NCBI RefSeq assembly: GCF_004138335.1
Contig: NZ_RYFW01000003.1
Location: 620,001 to 684,000, forward strand
Direction of reading: 5' to 3'
Length of the DNA stretch: 64,000 nucleotides
From: Peristeroidobacter agariperforans
GTDB taxonomy: Bacteria > Pseudomonadota > Gammaproteobacteria > Steroidobacterales > Steroidobacteraceae
Shown one piece after another: positions 28,297 to 36,263 of this stretch. Under the pieces are notes generated by a model. The model saw nothing but the letters and a program-made list of their open reading frames with translations. It ran no database searches and was not told the DNA's origin. A program made the translations under genes and the position numbers. Within the stretch, counting starts at the first letter, position 1. Each line of letters begins with the position of its first letter.

Positions 28297-29871
28297 CTAT
28301 CGCGCAGCGGCCCAGTGCGACCACTCACCGTCTGGCGTGCGCATCATGTAATCGTTCCCGACTCGCATGATGACGGTGCCGTCGTTTTCGGCGACCGGCT
28401 CACTCGACGGGAGATTCGTTGCGTAGGCGGCCAGATCGGTCGTCTTCTCGAACGGGTCATCGGTAAGAAAGCGCGACAGCAATTCGCTCAGCGCGAGATA
28501 GCTCGTCGGCGTGTCGACGCGTTGCTGCACGCGCGCCGGCGATTGCGCCGCGTTGAGAAGTACGACACCGACCGGCACACGCGTAATGGCTGGAGTAGGG
28601 ATCTCGCGCAGTCCTGGTATCTGTCTGCGGTCTCCACGCACTGCAGCGCCATGCTCCGGAACGAAAAGAACGATCATTCGTCGGCCCGATTTCCCCAACT
28701 CATCCAAGACCCTGCTCATGTCATTGGTGAATCGTGCGAGGCGCGCTGCATAGGATGAGCTGGCGTGATCGCCTTGTGCCTTATTGCCGTCGTGAAGGCT
28801 GATGGTGTTGTAGTACAGCACGACGCGCGGTGCGGGATTGGCCGCGCGCTCGCGCCACCAGCGGGACAGAACAGAATAGTCATCGTAAATCGGCGAGTCG
28901 TCGAACGAACGCTGTGCCACGGCCGCCTCGGCGGGATTCTCGGGTGCGGCGGGGAAGGCGGCGCGCTCGCTCACGTCATCGAGGAAGTTGCCGAAGTGGC
29001 CGTCGTGATTCATCAACCAGTGAGGCTCGAACCCAGCGTTCTGTAAGCCGTCGATGACCAGGCATTCGGGCCTTGCGGGGCTGTACAGCCCTTGGTGCGT
29101 CGTCGCTCCACAATTGCCGCGCAGGAGTCGTATCGCGGCCGGACCGCTATAGCTCGCCGCCGAATCAAACGCTGCAAAAAGAATATCGAAGCGGTCGAAT
29201 AGCGCGTTGCCGGTGAAGCGCACTGCCTCGAGGTCATCCCACGACAAGGAGCACACGTGCACCAGTAGGATGTCGTAAGGCTCCGCAGTCTGCTGACCCT
29301 GGCGGTAAGCGACCTGCCGTGAACGCTCTGCCTCGTAGAATGCGGACAACAACTCGTCCAGCTGTTTAGGCGACATGCTGCGCGGGTCCGGGGCAGTATA
29401 TGTCCCCGCCGGCGCGACTGGATTCGAGCTTATTTTCGGCACGAGCAGCAGGCCGCTTTCCGGCGCCAGTATAGTGATGAGGATACCGACAAAGACGAAC
29501 GTACTCATACGCAGCTTGCGCCTCGCGAGATCGTACACCGCGAGCATCACCGCCAATGCAGCGAGCACTCTCCAATTGATGAACCGACCAAGGAGCTCGA
29601 TCAAATAGGGGACGGTGAACGAGGCTACGTTTTGCGCCCGTGACAGCACGCGATCGACTGGAGGGAGCCAGGAGTCGTGATAGAGCAGAGCAATGCCAAT
29701 GGGAACGGCGAACACATTCTTGACAACGCGCTGGCGCGCGTTTCGCGTCGGCAACGCCGTGAACACCGCGAACAGGAGATTGAGCCACGGCGCGAAGCCG
29801 ATGTACCCGGCCGCATAGAGCAGCAATTTCGAGAAAAAGTAGGCGCTCCAGAGTCCCATGCCGACTCCCAC
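28297..29871 (-). CDS. bcsG: cellulose phosphoethanolamine transferase BcsG
   Basis: A 524-residue inner-membrane protein. Four or five transmembrane helices occupy the first ~150 residues (LNLLFAVFTALP, IGIALLYHDSWLPP, LAALAVMLAVYDLA, FVGILITILAPESG), then comes an alkaline-phosphatase-fold domain with ILLVHVCSLSWDDLEAV, AIRLLRGNCGATTHQGLY (active-site region), NHDGHFGNFLDD and VLFVPEHGAAVRGD. BcsG adds phosphoethanolamine to nascent cellulose in the periplasm. The likely GTG start at 29871 abuts the bcsA stop (TGAGTG), showing coupling; an ATG at 29859 is an alternative. Partners BcsE and BcsF are not in the window. Confidence 0.93.
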   Translation of the reverse strand: MGVGMGLWSAYFFSKLLLYAAGYIGFAPWLNLLFAVFTALPTRNARQRVVKNVFAVPIGIALLYHDSWLPPVDRVLSRAQNVASFTVPYLIELLGRFINWRVLAALAVMLAVYDLARRKLRMSTFVFVGILITILAPESGLLLVPKISSNPVAPAGTYTAPDPRSMSPKQLDELLSAFYEAERSRQVAYRQGQQTAEPYDILLVHVCSLSWDDLEAVRFTGNALFDRFDILFAAFDSAASYSGPAAIRLLRGNCGATTHQGLYSPARPECLVIDGLQNAGFEPHWLMNHDGHFGNFLDDVSERAAFPAAPENPAEAAVAQRSFDDSPIYDDYSVLSRWWRERAANPAPRVVLYYNTISLHDGNKAQGDHASSSYAARLARFTNDMSRVLDELGKSGRRMIVLFVPEHGAAVRGDRRQIPGLREIPTPAITRVPVGVVLLNAAQSPARVQQRVDTPTSYLALSELLSRFLTDDPFEKTTDLAAYATNLPSSEPVAENDGTVIMRVGNDYMMRTPDGEWSHWAAAR

Positions 29872-32409
29872 TCACAAGGCCCGGGATTGCGCCCCACCGC
29901 GCCAAGCGAGCAGACCCATAGAGAAAACCTGCAGCACGCGCACATACCCTGTGACTGCGACGAGCAGCACTTCCGCGAAGCTCGCCAGAGGCCGATCGAT
30001 GCTTGTCGCAGAGTCGACCCAACCGTCTGTCGAGGCGAACGTGCAGCGCACATACTCCCGCTGCTTTTCGATCGGAAGAGCGTGCAGTGCAATACTCAGG
30101 CGATTCGCTTGAGTGCTCACCACCGTTCCGGGAAACATGTGCTCGGCGTCGCCATCGGCAAGCGCAACCGTGACCGACTCGCCGGGCTGCAGGCCATGTG
30201 ACGCCGCAGTCGTGAGGCCAAGCCCGCGCATCGAAAAATCCTCAATGACGCCTGAGTGTTTCGCGCCCTGGCAGGTGTAGAGCAGCGCCGGCATGCGCCG
30301 TGAGACTCGCTGGACTCCGCGCACCTGCCGGATCTCGGCTGCGACGCCGAGCACGGCGCCGAGCGTGATCAGGTTGAAAATCGTCCAGATGAGATTGACG
30401 ACGACAGTGTCGGCCTCGAACGCGTTCCATGCGAGCAACCGAGGGATCGCGAGAAGCGCCCCGACCGCATTGAGCACCGCCAGCACGAGATACGGTGCCG
30501 CGATCCGCAGATCGAAAAAGTCTTGCTCGACGACGCCGCCCTTCGGCGTCACGTTGAATTTTCCGCGTCTTGGATTGAGCAGGGCGAGGAACGTAGGAAA
30601 TGCGATGTACCAGGAGACTACCGCTTCATAAGCTCCGTTCCAGAATGAATGTCGGTAGCGGCCGTGCATGTGCGAGTTGGCAAGATTCGCCTGTAGCATG
30701 TGGGGCACGGCATATGCAGCGAGCGTCAGCGCCGCTGCGTTGATGACGTGGAGATCGAAGTACAAATACATCAGCGGCGCGACCAGGAAGATCAGGCGTG
30801 GAACCGCAGAAAAGAAATGCAGCATGGAATTGGCGTAACAGAGGCGCTGAAACACATCCAAGCCCTTGCCACTGAGTGGATTGTCGAGTCGGAATATCTG
30901 AGCCATCCCGCGCGCCCACCGGATACGCTGCCCGATGTACCCCGACAGACTTTCCGGCGCGAGTCCGCCTGCCAGCACGTGCCGTAGGTAAGCAGTCGTA
31001 TAGCCGCGTCGATGCAGCCTGAGTGCCGTGTGCGCATCCTCAGTCACTGATTCCAGTGAGATGCCGCCGACTTCCTCGAGGGCATTCCTGCGCAGCACAG
31101 CACAAGAGCCGCAGAAAAAGGCTGCATTCCACAGGTCATTGCCATCCTGAGTGACGCCATAGAAGAGACTTCCTTCGTTCGGTACTCGACGAAACGTGCC
31201 GAGATTCCGCTCGAACGGATCGGGAGAGAAGAAGTGATGCGGCGTTTGAAGTAGCGCGCAGCGCGGGTCGGCAAGGAACCACCCCATAGTGGTCTCGAGA
31301 AACGAACGCGCAGGAATATGGTCGCAATCGAAAACTGCGATGAACTCACCATTAGTCATCCGCAGCGCGTGATTGAGGTTGCCGGCCTTGGCATGTGCAT
31401 TGTCCGAACGAGTTATGTATCCGACTTGCGCCTCGCCGGCGAACTCGCGATAGCCGGCGCGCCTGCCGTCGTCGAGGACGTAGATATTGAGCTTGTCGGC
31501 GGGCCAGTCGATGTTGAGCGCGGCCAGAACTGTCGGTCTTACGACTGAGAGAGGCTCATTGTACGTGGGTATGTACACGTCCACTGTCGGCCAGCAATTG
31601 CGGTCTTCCGGCAGGGCGACGGGACTGCGGCGCAACGGTCGCGCATTTTGGACATAGCCCAATAGCAGCACGATCCACGTGTAGCATTCGGCCGCGATCA
31701 ACGCGGCGCCAAAGAGCGCTTCCGTCGCCGAATCAAAGCCCAGCGTCTGCGTGAGGCGCCACCAGATGTAGCGCGACGAGGCAATGATGGAAAAGACCAT
31801 CATGATGATTCCTGAGGCCAGTCCTGCCGCCCGACGAACGATCAGCGTCATGCCCCACATCGACACCAACATCATGAGCTGTTCATGAAGCGACAGCGGC
31901 GTCGATGCAGCGATTGCGAGGAACGCAATCGCAAAGACCATCGTGCCTAGGCGTACCAGCAACCCGCTGTGCGACCAGGCGCGATGAATGGACTCGGAGG
32001 CGGCCTCGAATTGCGTGAAAAGAGATGCTGTGAAGGGAATGTGATGCGAGTGGAAGGTGCGGCGGCGGTTAGTCCAGCATTGGGGGAGGGTCCGCGAATG
32101 CCGTTGGCCGGAGGTTGCCGACGGTGAAACGCGTGCGGGGGCGAGCAGGGCCAGGCCGAGCGCGCAGCTACGCATGCTACGAGGAATCCGTACTTTGAGT
32201 TGGCACGCCAACCACAAGAAAAGTGGATTGACGAAAAGCTGAACGCACCGAGGCCACGGTTTCGCCTGCTCAGGTGGCAACACGAGCAGATGCAACGCCC
32301 ATCGCCGCAGCTCGTGTCGCCAGTTCGTCTCGAGCGGCCTGCGACGCGGCATGTAGAAGCGCGGGACATGAACTATATGGTCGAGGTGCAGCACTGCGCC
32401 GAGGACCAT
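29872..32409 (-). CDS. bcsA: cellulose synthase catalytic subunit BcsA
   Basis: A family 2 glycosyltransferase making beta-1,4-glucan from UDP-glucose in the inner membrane. Visible are the UDP-binding YVLDDG, the DxD motif in FDCDHIPA, the catalytic TED in VTEDAH and QRIRW of the QxxRW motif, flanked by transmembrane helices, then a C-terminal PilZ domain (RGVQR as the RxxxR c-di-GMP motif, then IEDFSMRGLGL). Activity should therefore be c-di-GMP-dependent. The start is uncertain: ATGs at 32409 and 32352 are candidates, neither with a strong ribosome-binding site. The frame stays open further upstream, but that part overlaps an integrase relic and is not counted. It is transcribed with bcsG and converges on bcsBZC. 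Confidence 0.93.
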   Translation of the reverse strand: MVLGAVLHLDHIVHVPRFYMPRRRPLETNWRHELRRWALHLLVLPPEQAKPWPRCVQLFVNPLFLWLACQLKVRIPRSMRSCALGLALLAPARVSPSATSGQRHSRTLPQCWTNRRRTFHSHHIPFTASLFTQFEAASESIHRAWSHSGLLVRLGTMVFAIAFLAIAASTPLSLHEQLMMLVSMWGMTLIVRRAAGLASGIIMMVFSIIASSRYIWWRLTQTLGFDSATEALFGAALIAAECYTWIVLLLGYVQNARPLRRSPVALPEDRNCWPTVDVYIPTYNEPLSVVRPTVLAALNIDWPADKLNIYVLDDGRRAGYREFAGEAQVGYITRSDNAHAKAGNLNHALRMTNGEFIAVFDCDHIPARSFLETTMGWFLADPRCALLQTPHHFFSPDPFERNLGTFRRVPNEGSLFYGVTQDGNDLWNAAFFCGSCAVLRRNALEEVGGISLESVTEDAHTALRLHRRGYTTAYLRHVLAGGLAPESLSGYIGQRIRWARGMAQIFRLDNPLSGKGLDVFQRLCYANSMLHFFSAVPRLIFLVAPLMYLYFDLHVINAAALTLAAYAVPHMLQANLANSHMHGRYRHSFWNGAYEAVVSWYIAFPTFLALLNPRRGKFNVTPKGGVVEQDFFDLRIAAPYLVLAVLNAVGALLAIPRLLAWNAFEADTVVVNLIWTIFNLITLGAVLGVAAEIRQVRGVQRVSRRMPALLYTCQGAKHSGVIEDFSMRGLGLTTAASHGLQPGESVTVALADGDAEHMFPGTVVSTQANRLSIALHALPIEKQREYVRCTFASTDGWVDSATSIDRPLASFAEVLLVAVTGYVRVLQVFSMGLLAWRGGAQSRAL

Positions 32410-32595
32410 AGCGCGACCGCCAATTGGCGCAATCCGAAAAGCTCTGATGCGTCGAGTTGATTCTGATCGCGAGAACCAAGCGCGAGGCGCATGGGACTCA
32501 CTCAAGATGTACCAGGGTTTCAATATCGGTGTTCCTGCACCCACTTCGGAAGGCGAGGTTGGTGAGCTCCGCAAACAGACGCGACCTTGAGGGGC
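32410..32595. other. non-coding stretch between bcsA and an integrase relic
   Basis: This segment carries the presumed bcsA promoter. It appears to be the continuation of degraded integrase-associated DNA; frames are open but I can read no protein with confidence. No promoter hexamers stood out. Confidence 0.35.
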
Positions 32596-32871
32596 GAGGA
32601 CGTCGGGTGTGACAGCGAGCGGGTTGAATTGCCCGATCGGATGCGCTTCTAAGAACTCGAGTGCAGACCGCTTCGACCGTTACCATGGCGAGACGGTCTC
32701 GAAGGTTTCTATGTACCAGCGGATCAGGGTAGCCAGCGTCAGCTCTACTGGTGCCGCGCCCGCGAGGGCGAGGGAGTTCTCCAGCTGACTTCTCTAGCGC
32801 CGGTCCCACTCCTTGGTGGCCGCGCGAGTGGAGAATGGCGGGGCCTCTTTCCTGAGCCGGATTATGGCTGT
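32596..32871 (-). pseudogene. relic of a phage/ICE-type tyrosine integrase (N-terminal region)
   Basis: Translating the minus strand in one frame over 92 codons gives TAIIRLRK, FSTRAATKEWDRR, then TLATLIRWYIETFETV and ALEFLEAHPIG, interrupted by two stop codons (after DRR and after SPW). This pattern, a TAI/VVRIR arm strand, an STRAAAKEW linker and an LIRWYIETF core-binding helix, is the N-terminal half of a class of tyrosine integrases often found beside dusA. The catalytic domain (R..HxxR..Y) is absent. It abuts the 3' end of the intact hydrolase gene. It is a second relic, separate from the one at 34881-35006, because the TAI/VVRIR strand occurs in both. Confidence 0.7.
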
Positions 32872-32884
32872 GTGGTGCTGGTGC

Positions 32885-34030
32885 TCACGGCAGTGTCGCA
32901 GTGAAGGCGTTCAGCTGCTCCAACACCTCCTTTTGATTCGACAGGAAAACATAGTGATCGGCTCGTTCGAGGCGCACCGCCCGGGCATGAGGAAGGTCGC
33001 GTTGAAACAGTGCCATTTGTCTCTTGGTTCGCTCATTTTGGAACCAGGTGTAGGCTTCAGCATTCGAGCGCGCTTCCGGATCGCCGTCAGCGACGGTCCC
33101 TGGATCGTTCATGGCAGCGAAGATGCCGAGCGCCGGCACGCGAACATCGGTGTATTTGCGCTTGGCCGCTTCCATCTGGGGGCCAACGAAAGGCGGGCGA
33201 CGAAATTTCATGACGGGGCGGCCGTCCGCATCCGTGGCCTGCATCATTCGGAACTCCGCCTCGGGCAATACAACTTTTGCTCCCCGTGCATACCACGCCT
33301 GGAGCGCACGAAAGCTGTCAAGGTCGGCCGGCGTCGGATCCGGTCGCGGTGGACGGCCGTCTTCGATTCTGATCAGCCTTTCAAGAATGGCTTGAAGCTG
33401 CGGTAGATTTTCCTGAAGCATATGCCCAGCGAGCGGGCGCGAGTCCCAGGGCTCAGCCAGGAGTTCATCGAACCTCTGCTCGAAGTCTCGCAGCTGCCGT
33501 TTCCATTCGACGATTTTGTAGAACCCTTCTGCTTCGTAGTCGGGGTCTAGCGAATGGAACGCATCGAGGTAGACCACTGCCGCAATCTGCTCTGGGTAGC
33601 GGGAAGCGACATTGCTCAGTTCGAATCCAGCGTAGGAATGTCCCATCAAAATGGGCTTGGTCAGCTTGAGCGCGGTGATGACGGCGACCACGTCGTCCCC
33701 CAAACAATCGGCGGAGTAACTATCTTCTGGAATGCTGGAAGGCGGAGAACCTCTGCGTGTCACCGCGTACACTCGGTAATGCTCACGAAGCTTCAGCGCG
33801 AAATCATCGAACACATGGCCGGTGTTGCCACCGCCAGCGAGTAACACGATGGGCGGCCCCTTCCCGCCCCAATCGAGTGTTTCCAGCTGAACGTTCTCTG
33901 CAACGGTAGTGAACCTCACCTTGTGTGGCGACGGATCGCGCCATGGCGCGGCCTCGTGGGCACTAGCCCAGGGTAGAAGCACTACTGAGAGCAGCAGGGC
34001 AATGTGGGGAAAGCTGCTGGTAAGACCCAT
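32885..34030 (-). CDS. exported alpha/beta-hydrolase (intact copy)
   Basis: A 381-residue enzyme starting at the ATG 34030 with a signal peptide (MGLTSSFPHIALLLSVVLLPWASA). The alpha/beta-hydrolase core shows PPIVLLAGGGNTGHVFDDFA (oxyanion region), the nucleophile elbow PILMGHSYAGFEL with Ser, the Asp candidate in IYLDAF-like VVYLDAFHSLDP, and a C-terminal His in ERADHYVFLSNQ. A helical cap lies between about 200 and 290. Substrate unknown. It is the functional member of a duplicated pair whose other copy at 16979-18095 is frameshifted. Confidence 0.88.
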   Translation of the reverse strand: MGLTSSFPHIALLLSVVLLPWASAHEAAPWRDPSPHKVRFTTVAENVQLETLDWGGKGPPIVLLAGGGNTGHVFDDFALKLREHYRVYAVTRRGSPPSSIPEDSYSADCLGDDVVAVITALKLTKPILMGHSYAGFELSNVASRYPEQIAAVVYLDAFHSLDPDYEAEGFYKIVEWKRQLRDFEQRFDELLAEPWDSRPLAGHMLQENLPQLQAILERLIRIEDGRPPRPDPTPADLDSFRALQAWYARGAKVVLPEAEFRMMQATDADGRPVMKFRRPPFVGPQMEAAKRKYTDVRVPALGIFAAMNDPGTVADGDPEARSNAEAYTWFQNERTKRQMALFQRDLPHARAVRLERADHYVFLSNQKEVLEQLNAFTATLP

Positions 34031-34122
34031 GTAGCCACCTATTCCTGATGGACGTGACCGCCGCACTGTCGTGCGCCGGTAGCGATCTTACCGCGACGGT
34101 CTCGAATTCCTCCTATGCGAGT
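32928..34122. repeat. right copy of the ~1.2 kb direct repeat
   Basis: Direct counterpart of 16992-18182, in the same orientation. It includes the hydrolase gene from close to its 3' end through about 90 bases upstream of its start. Recombination between the copies would delete the whole bcs cluster as a circle. Confidence 0.85.
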
Positions 34123-34221
34123 CGGGAGTCCACGCCTGGACACCTCGACCGGCGCGCGGCCCTCGACCGATGCCGCACCTTCGCGGGAAGGGGGCTACCA
34201 ACACGGCCGGCGGTCTCTGTG

Positions 34222-34259
34222 GTTGGGAGTATCGCCGAATTATCGGCGATACTTCCAAC
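34222..34259. repeat. 17-bp inverted repeat (hairpin) between two minus-strand genes
   Basis: Arms of 17 bases (34222-34238 and 34243-34259) around the loop ATTA; 16 of 17 positions pair and the exception is a G/T pair. The core is AGTATCGCCGA and its complement. It lies about 95 bases downstream of the exported-protein gene that ends at 34356, so it may end that transcript, but no U-tract follows. Confidence 0.6.
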
Positions 34260-34355
34260 TTGGCCGTAGCAAGCGTGCGACCAATAGCAAAGGCGAACAA
34301 ACGGGCAAAAGTGCTCGCACCCTGCGGCGAGCATGTGTCGATCATCGCAGTCCGA

Positions 34356-34880
34356 TCAATCGGTGACCGAGTCCCTTACGCTGAACAACAAGTCCCCATT
34401 GGACGTGCGGAATTCTCTTCCTGCGCACCCTCCGTTGTTGATCGACGTCATTACGATTGCAGGCACCAACCGCCGCTCGTACTGGGGCAATTCCCAGGCA
34501 TCGATCAGCATCGCCTCGCCCTTCTCCAGGATGTCCGCGATCAGAATTTCCAGATCGATAAGATACAACGCGTCCTTCATGAGCAGTGCAAAGAGATCTT
34601 TCCACTGACCGGCCGGCACGCGGTTGCGAATATCCTGAAGCATTCTATCGGCATGACCCGAACGACGGTGCCCCTGATCTTCCAGCCTTCGAATCAATGT
34701 CTCGGCATCTACTACGATCGCGTAATGGTCTGCGCGATAGTAGTAGAACTCTTTCAGATATCGCTTCTGCAGCGTGATCGTGCGGGTCGGGTACGGGGCT
34801 TTCCCTTCAGTATCGCTTGAGCACCCGGCCTCGGCATTGAAGGCAAACCAGCATAGCCCAAGAACCAAAAAGTTTTTCAT
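34356..34880 (-). CDS. exported hypothetical protein
   Basis: From the ATG at 34880 this frame gives 174 residues with a signal peptide (MKNFLVLGLCWFAFNAEAG), a mature part with a basic, tyrosine-rich segment (TLQKRYLKEFYYYRADHYAIVV), a mostly helical middle (KDLFALLMKDALYLIDLEILIADILEKGEAM) and two Cys. The same frame is open a further 42 codons upstream, but those codons encode the N-terminus of an integrase, so I place the start at 34880. I do not recognise the family. The position inside former integrase DNA suggests acquisition by transfer. Confidence 0.6.
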   Translation of the reverse strand: MKNFLVLGLCWFAFNAEAGCSSDTEGKAPYPTRTITLQKRYLKEFYYYRADHYAIVVDAETLIRRLEDQGHRRSGHADRMLQDIRNRVPAGQWKDLFALLMKDALYLIDLEILIADILEKGEAMLIDAWELPQYERRLVPAIVMTSINNGGCAGREFRTSNGDLLFSVRDSVTD

Positions 34881-35006
34881 GACCGAAGCATTATGGGTCA
34901 ACGTCTTGGCTTCCCGATAGAGGATCTTGCCGTTCCGGCGGATTCGGACTACCGCCGTGTATCGGGTCGATCCGTCGGCCTGCTTTCTCGCAAGGATGTG
35001 CGTCAT
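34881..35006 (-). pseudogene. N-terminal stump of a dusA-type tyrosine integrase
   Basis: Forty-two codons starting at the ATG 35006 read MTHILARKQADGSTRYTAVV then RIRRNGKILYREAKTLTH, the N-terminal arm-binding strand characteristic of integrases that insert at the 5' end of dusA. After this the frame passes directly into an unrelated exported protein. The integrase points away from dusA, whose start codon is 104 bases away: the expected geometry of an integrated element. Confidence 0.75.
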
Positions 35007-35020
35007 GTTACGATCACATC

Positions 35021-35058
35021 GGGGCTACAAGCGTTTTATGTCGCCTTTTTGTAGCCCC
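35021..35058. repeat. inverted repeat GGGGCTACAA between integrase stump and dusA
   Basis: GGGGCTACAA at 35021-35030 and its exact complement TTGTAGCCCC at 35049-35058 are separated by 18 bases. The position, between an integrase start and dusA, fits either an integrase arm/core binding region or a hairpin in the integrase leader. Confidence 0.6.
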
Positions 35059-35110
35059 CGCAACCTAAATACTCCCCCGAATCCCTAGAAATTCCGCACC
35101 AACGCCACGA

Positions 35111-36139
35111 ATGGAAAACCCTGGAAAAAAAGCCATTTCGAACGAGATTTCCAGCCTTTCAAAGGCTCGGAAGGTGAGTGTAGCTCCCATGATGGATTAC
35201 ACCGACAGACACTGTCGGTATTTCCTGCGCCTGTTGAGCCCGAACACTCTCTTATACACGGAGATGCTGACCTCGGCCGCTCTGGTCCGAGGCGATGGCG
35301 CTCGGCTGCTCACTTATGACAAGGCCGAACATCCCGTGGCCCTGCAGTTGGGTGGCAGCGATCCGAAGGAGCTGGCGGTTGCGGCGAAGATGGGAGAGGA
35401 CGCGGGCTACGACGAGGTCAATCTGAACTGTGGCTGCCCGAGCGATCGCGTGCAGAGCGGACGCTTTGGCGCGTGTTTGATGGGCGAGCCGGCGCTGGTG
35501 GCTGAGTGCGTGAGTGCCATGAGAGCGGTGGTGAGTGTGCCCGTGACGGTGAAGTGCCGGATCGGCATCGAGCCGATGCCGCAGGTGGCTGAGGAATTCG
35601 AATTCCTGCGTAACTTCATTTCGACGGTGGCCGCGGCGGGTTGCGAGGTATTCGTCGTGCATGCTCGCAAGGCAATTCTCAAGGGGCTGAGCCCGAAAGA
35701 GAATCGCGAGATCCCGCCGTTGAAGTACGATGTCGCGGCCGCGTTGCTCGCTGAGTTTCCCAATCTCACATTCGTGTTGAACGGCGGCATCCGCACGGTC
35801 GAAGAAGTGCAGGCTCATTTGCAAACATTCGACGGCGTGATGATCGGGCGTGAGGCTTATTCGAATCCGTATCTGTTGGCGCAGCTGGAGCAGGCTGTAT
35901 TCGATCCGAGCTGGGATTTGCCGGCGCGCGAGCTGGTGATTCAGCAGTATGCGGACTATGTGCGCAGCCGGCTCTCGGAGGGACATCGACTGCGTAGCAT
36001 GGTGAAGCACGTTCAGGGCTTGTATGCCGGATTGCCCAGAGTGCGCTCGTGGCGCCGCTATCTGTCCGAAGGCGCTAGCCAACCGACGGCGGGAGCGGAG
36101 TTGCTGCTCGACGCCTTGCGAATCGTTCAGGCGGCCTAG
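35111..36139 (+). CDS. dusA: tRNA-dihydrouridine(20/20a) synthase DusA
   Basis: A 342-residue flavoenzyme that reduces uridine 20/20a in tRNA D-loops. Family motifs are clear: SVAPMMDYTDRHCRYFLRLL, LYTEML, VALQLGGSDP, EVNLNCGCPSDRVQSG with the catalytic Cys, FGACLMGEP, VPVTVKCRIGI, FVVHARKAILKGLSPKENREIPPL (the DusA-specific stretch) and VMIGREAYSNPYL. The ATG at 35111 leaves a normal ~25-residue lead. The gene's 5' end is a well-known integration site, which fits the integrase relics just upstream. A short GCGCCC/GGGCGC palindrome follows the stop. Confidence 0.96.
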   Translation: MENPGKKAISNEISSLSKARKVSVAPMMDYTDRHCRYFLRLLSPNTLLYTEMLTSAALVRGDGARLLTYDKAEHPVALQLGGSDPKELAVAAKMGEDAGYDEVNLNCGCPSDRVQSGRFGACLMGEPALVAECVSAMRAVVSVPVTVKCRIGIEPMPQVAEEFEFLRNFISTVAAAGCEVFVVHARKAILKGLSPKENREIPPLKYDVAAALLAEFPNLTFVLNGGIRTVEEVQAHLQTFDGVMIGREAYSNPYLLAQLEQAVFDPSWDLPARELVIQQYADYVRSRLSEGHRLRSMVKHVQGLYAGLPRVRSWRRYLSEGASQPTAGAELLLDALRIVQAA

Positions 36140-36263
36140 CGCCCCTGGGCGCAGAAGGAAATAGGGAAAGCGAGGGAAGAAAGGAAAGAAATCGCAGGGA
36201 GCAGTCACGGTAGAATTCCCCCGAGCGCTTCCCAGGGAAGCAACAAGAAAGAGGGGAAGAAGT

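Noticed and set aside
32410-32574. N-terminal extension of bcsA by up to 55 codons from a TTG
   Set aside because: The extra residues do not resemble BcsA and lie in DNA continuous with the integrase relic.
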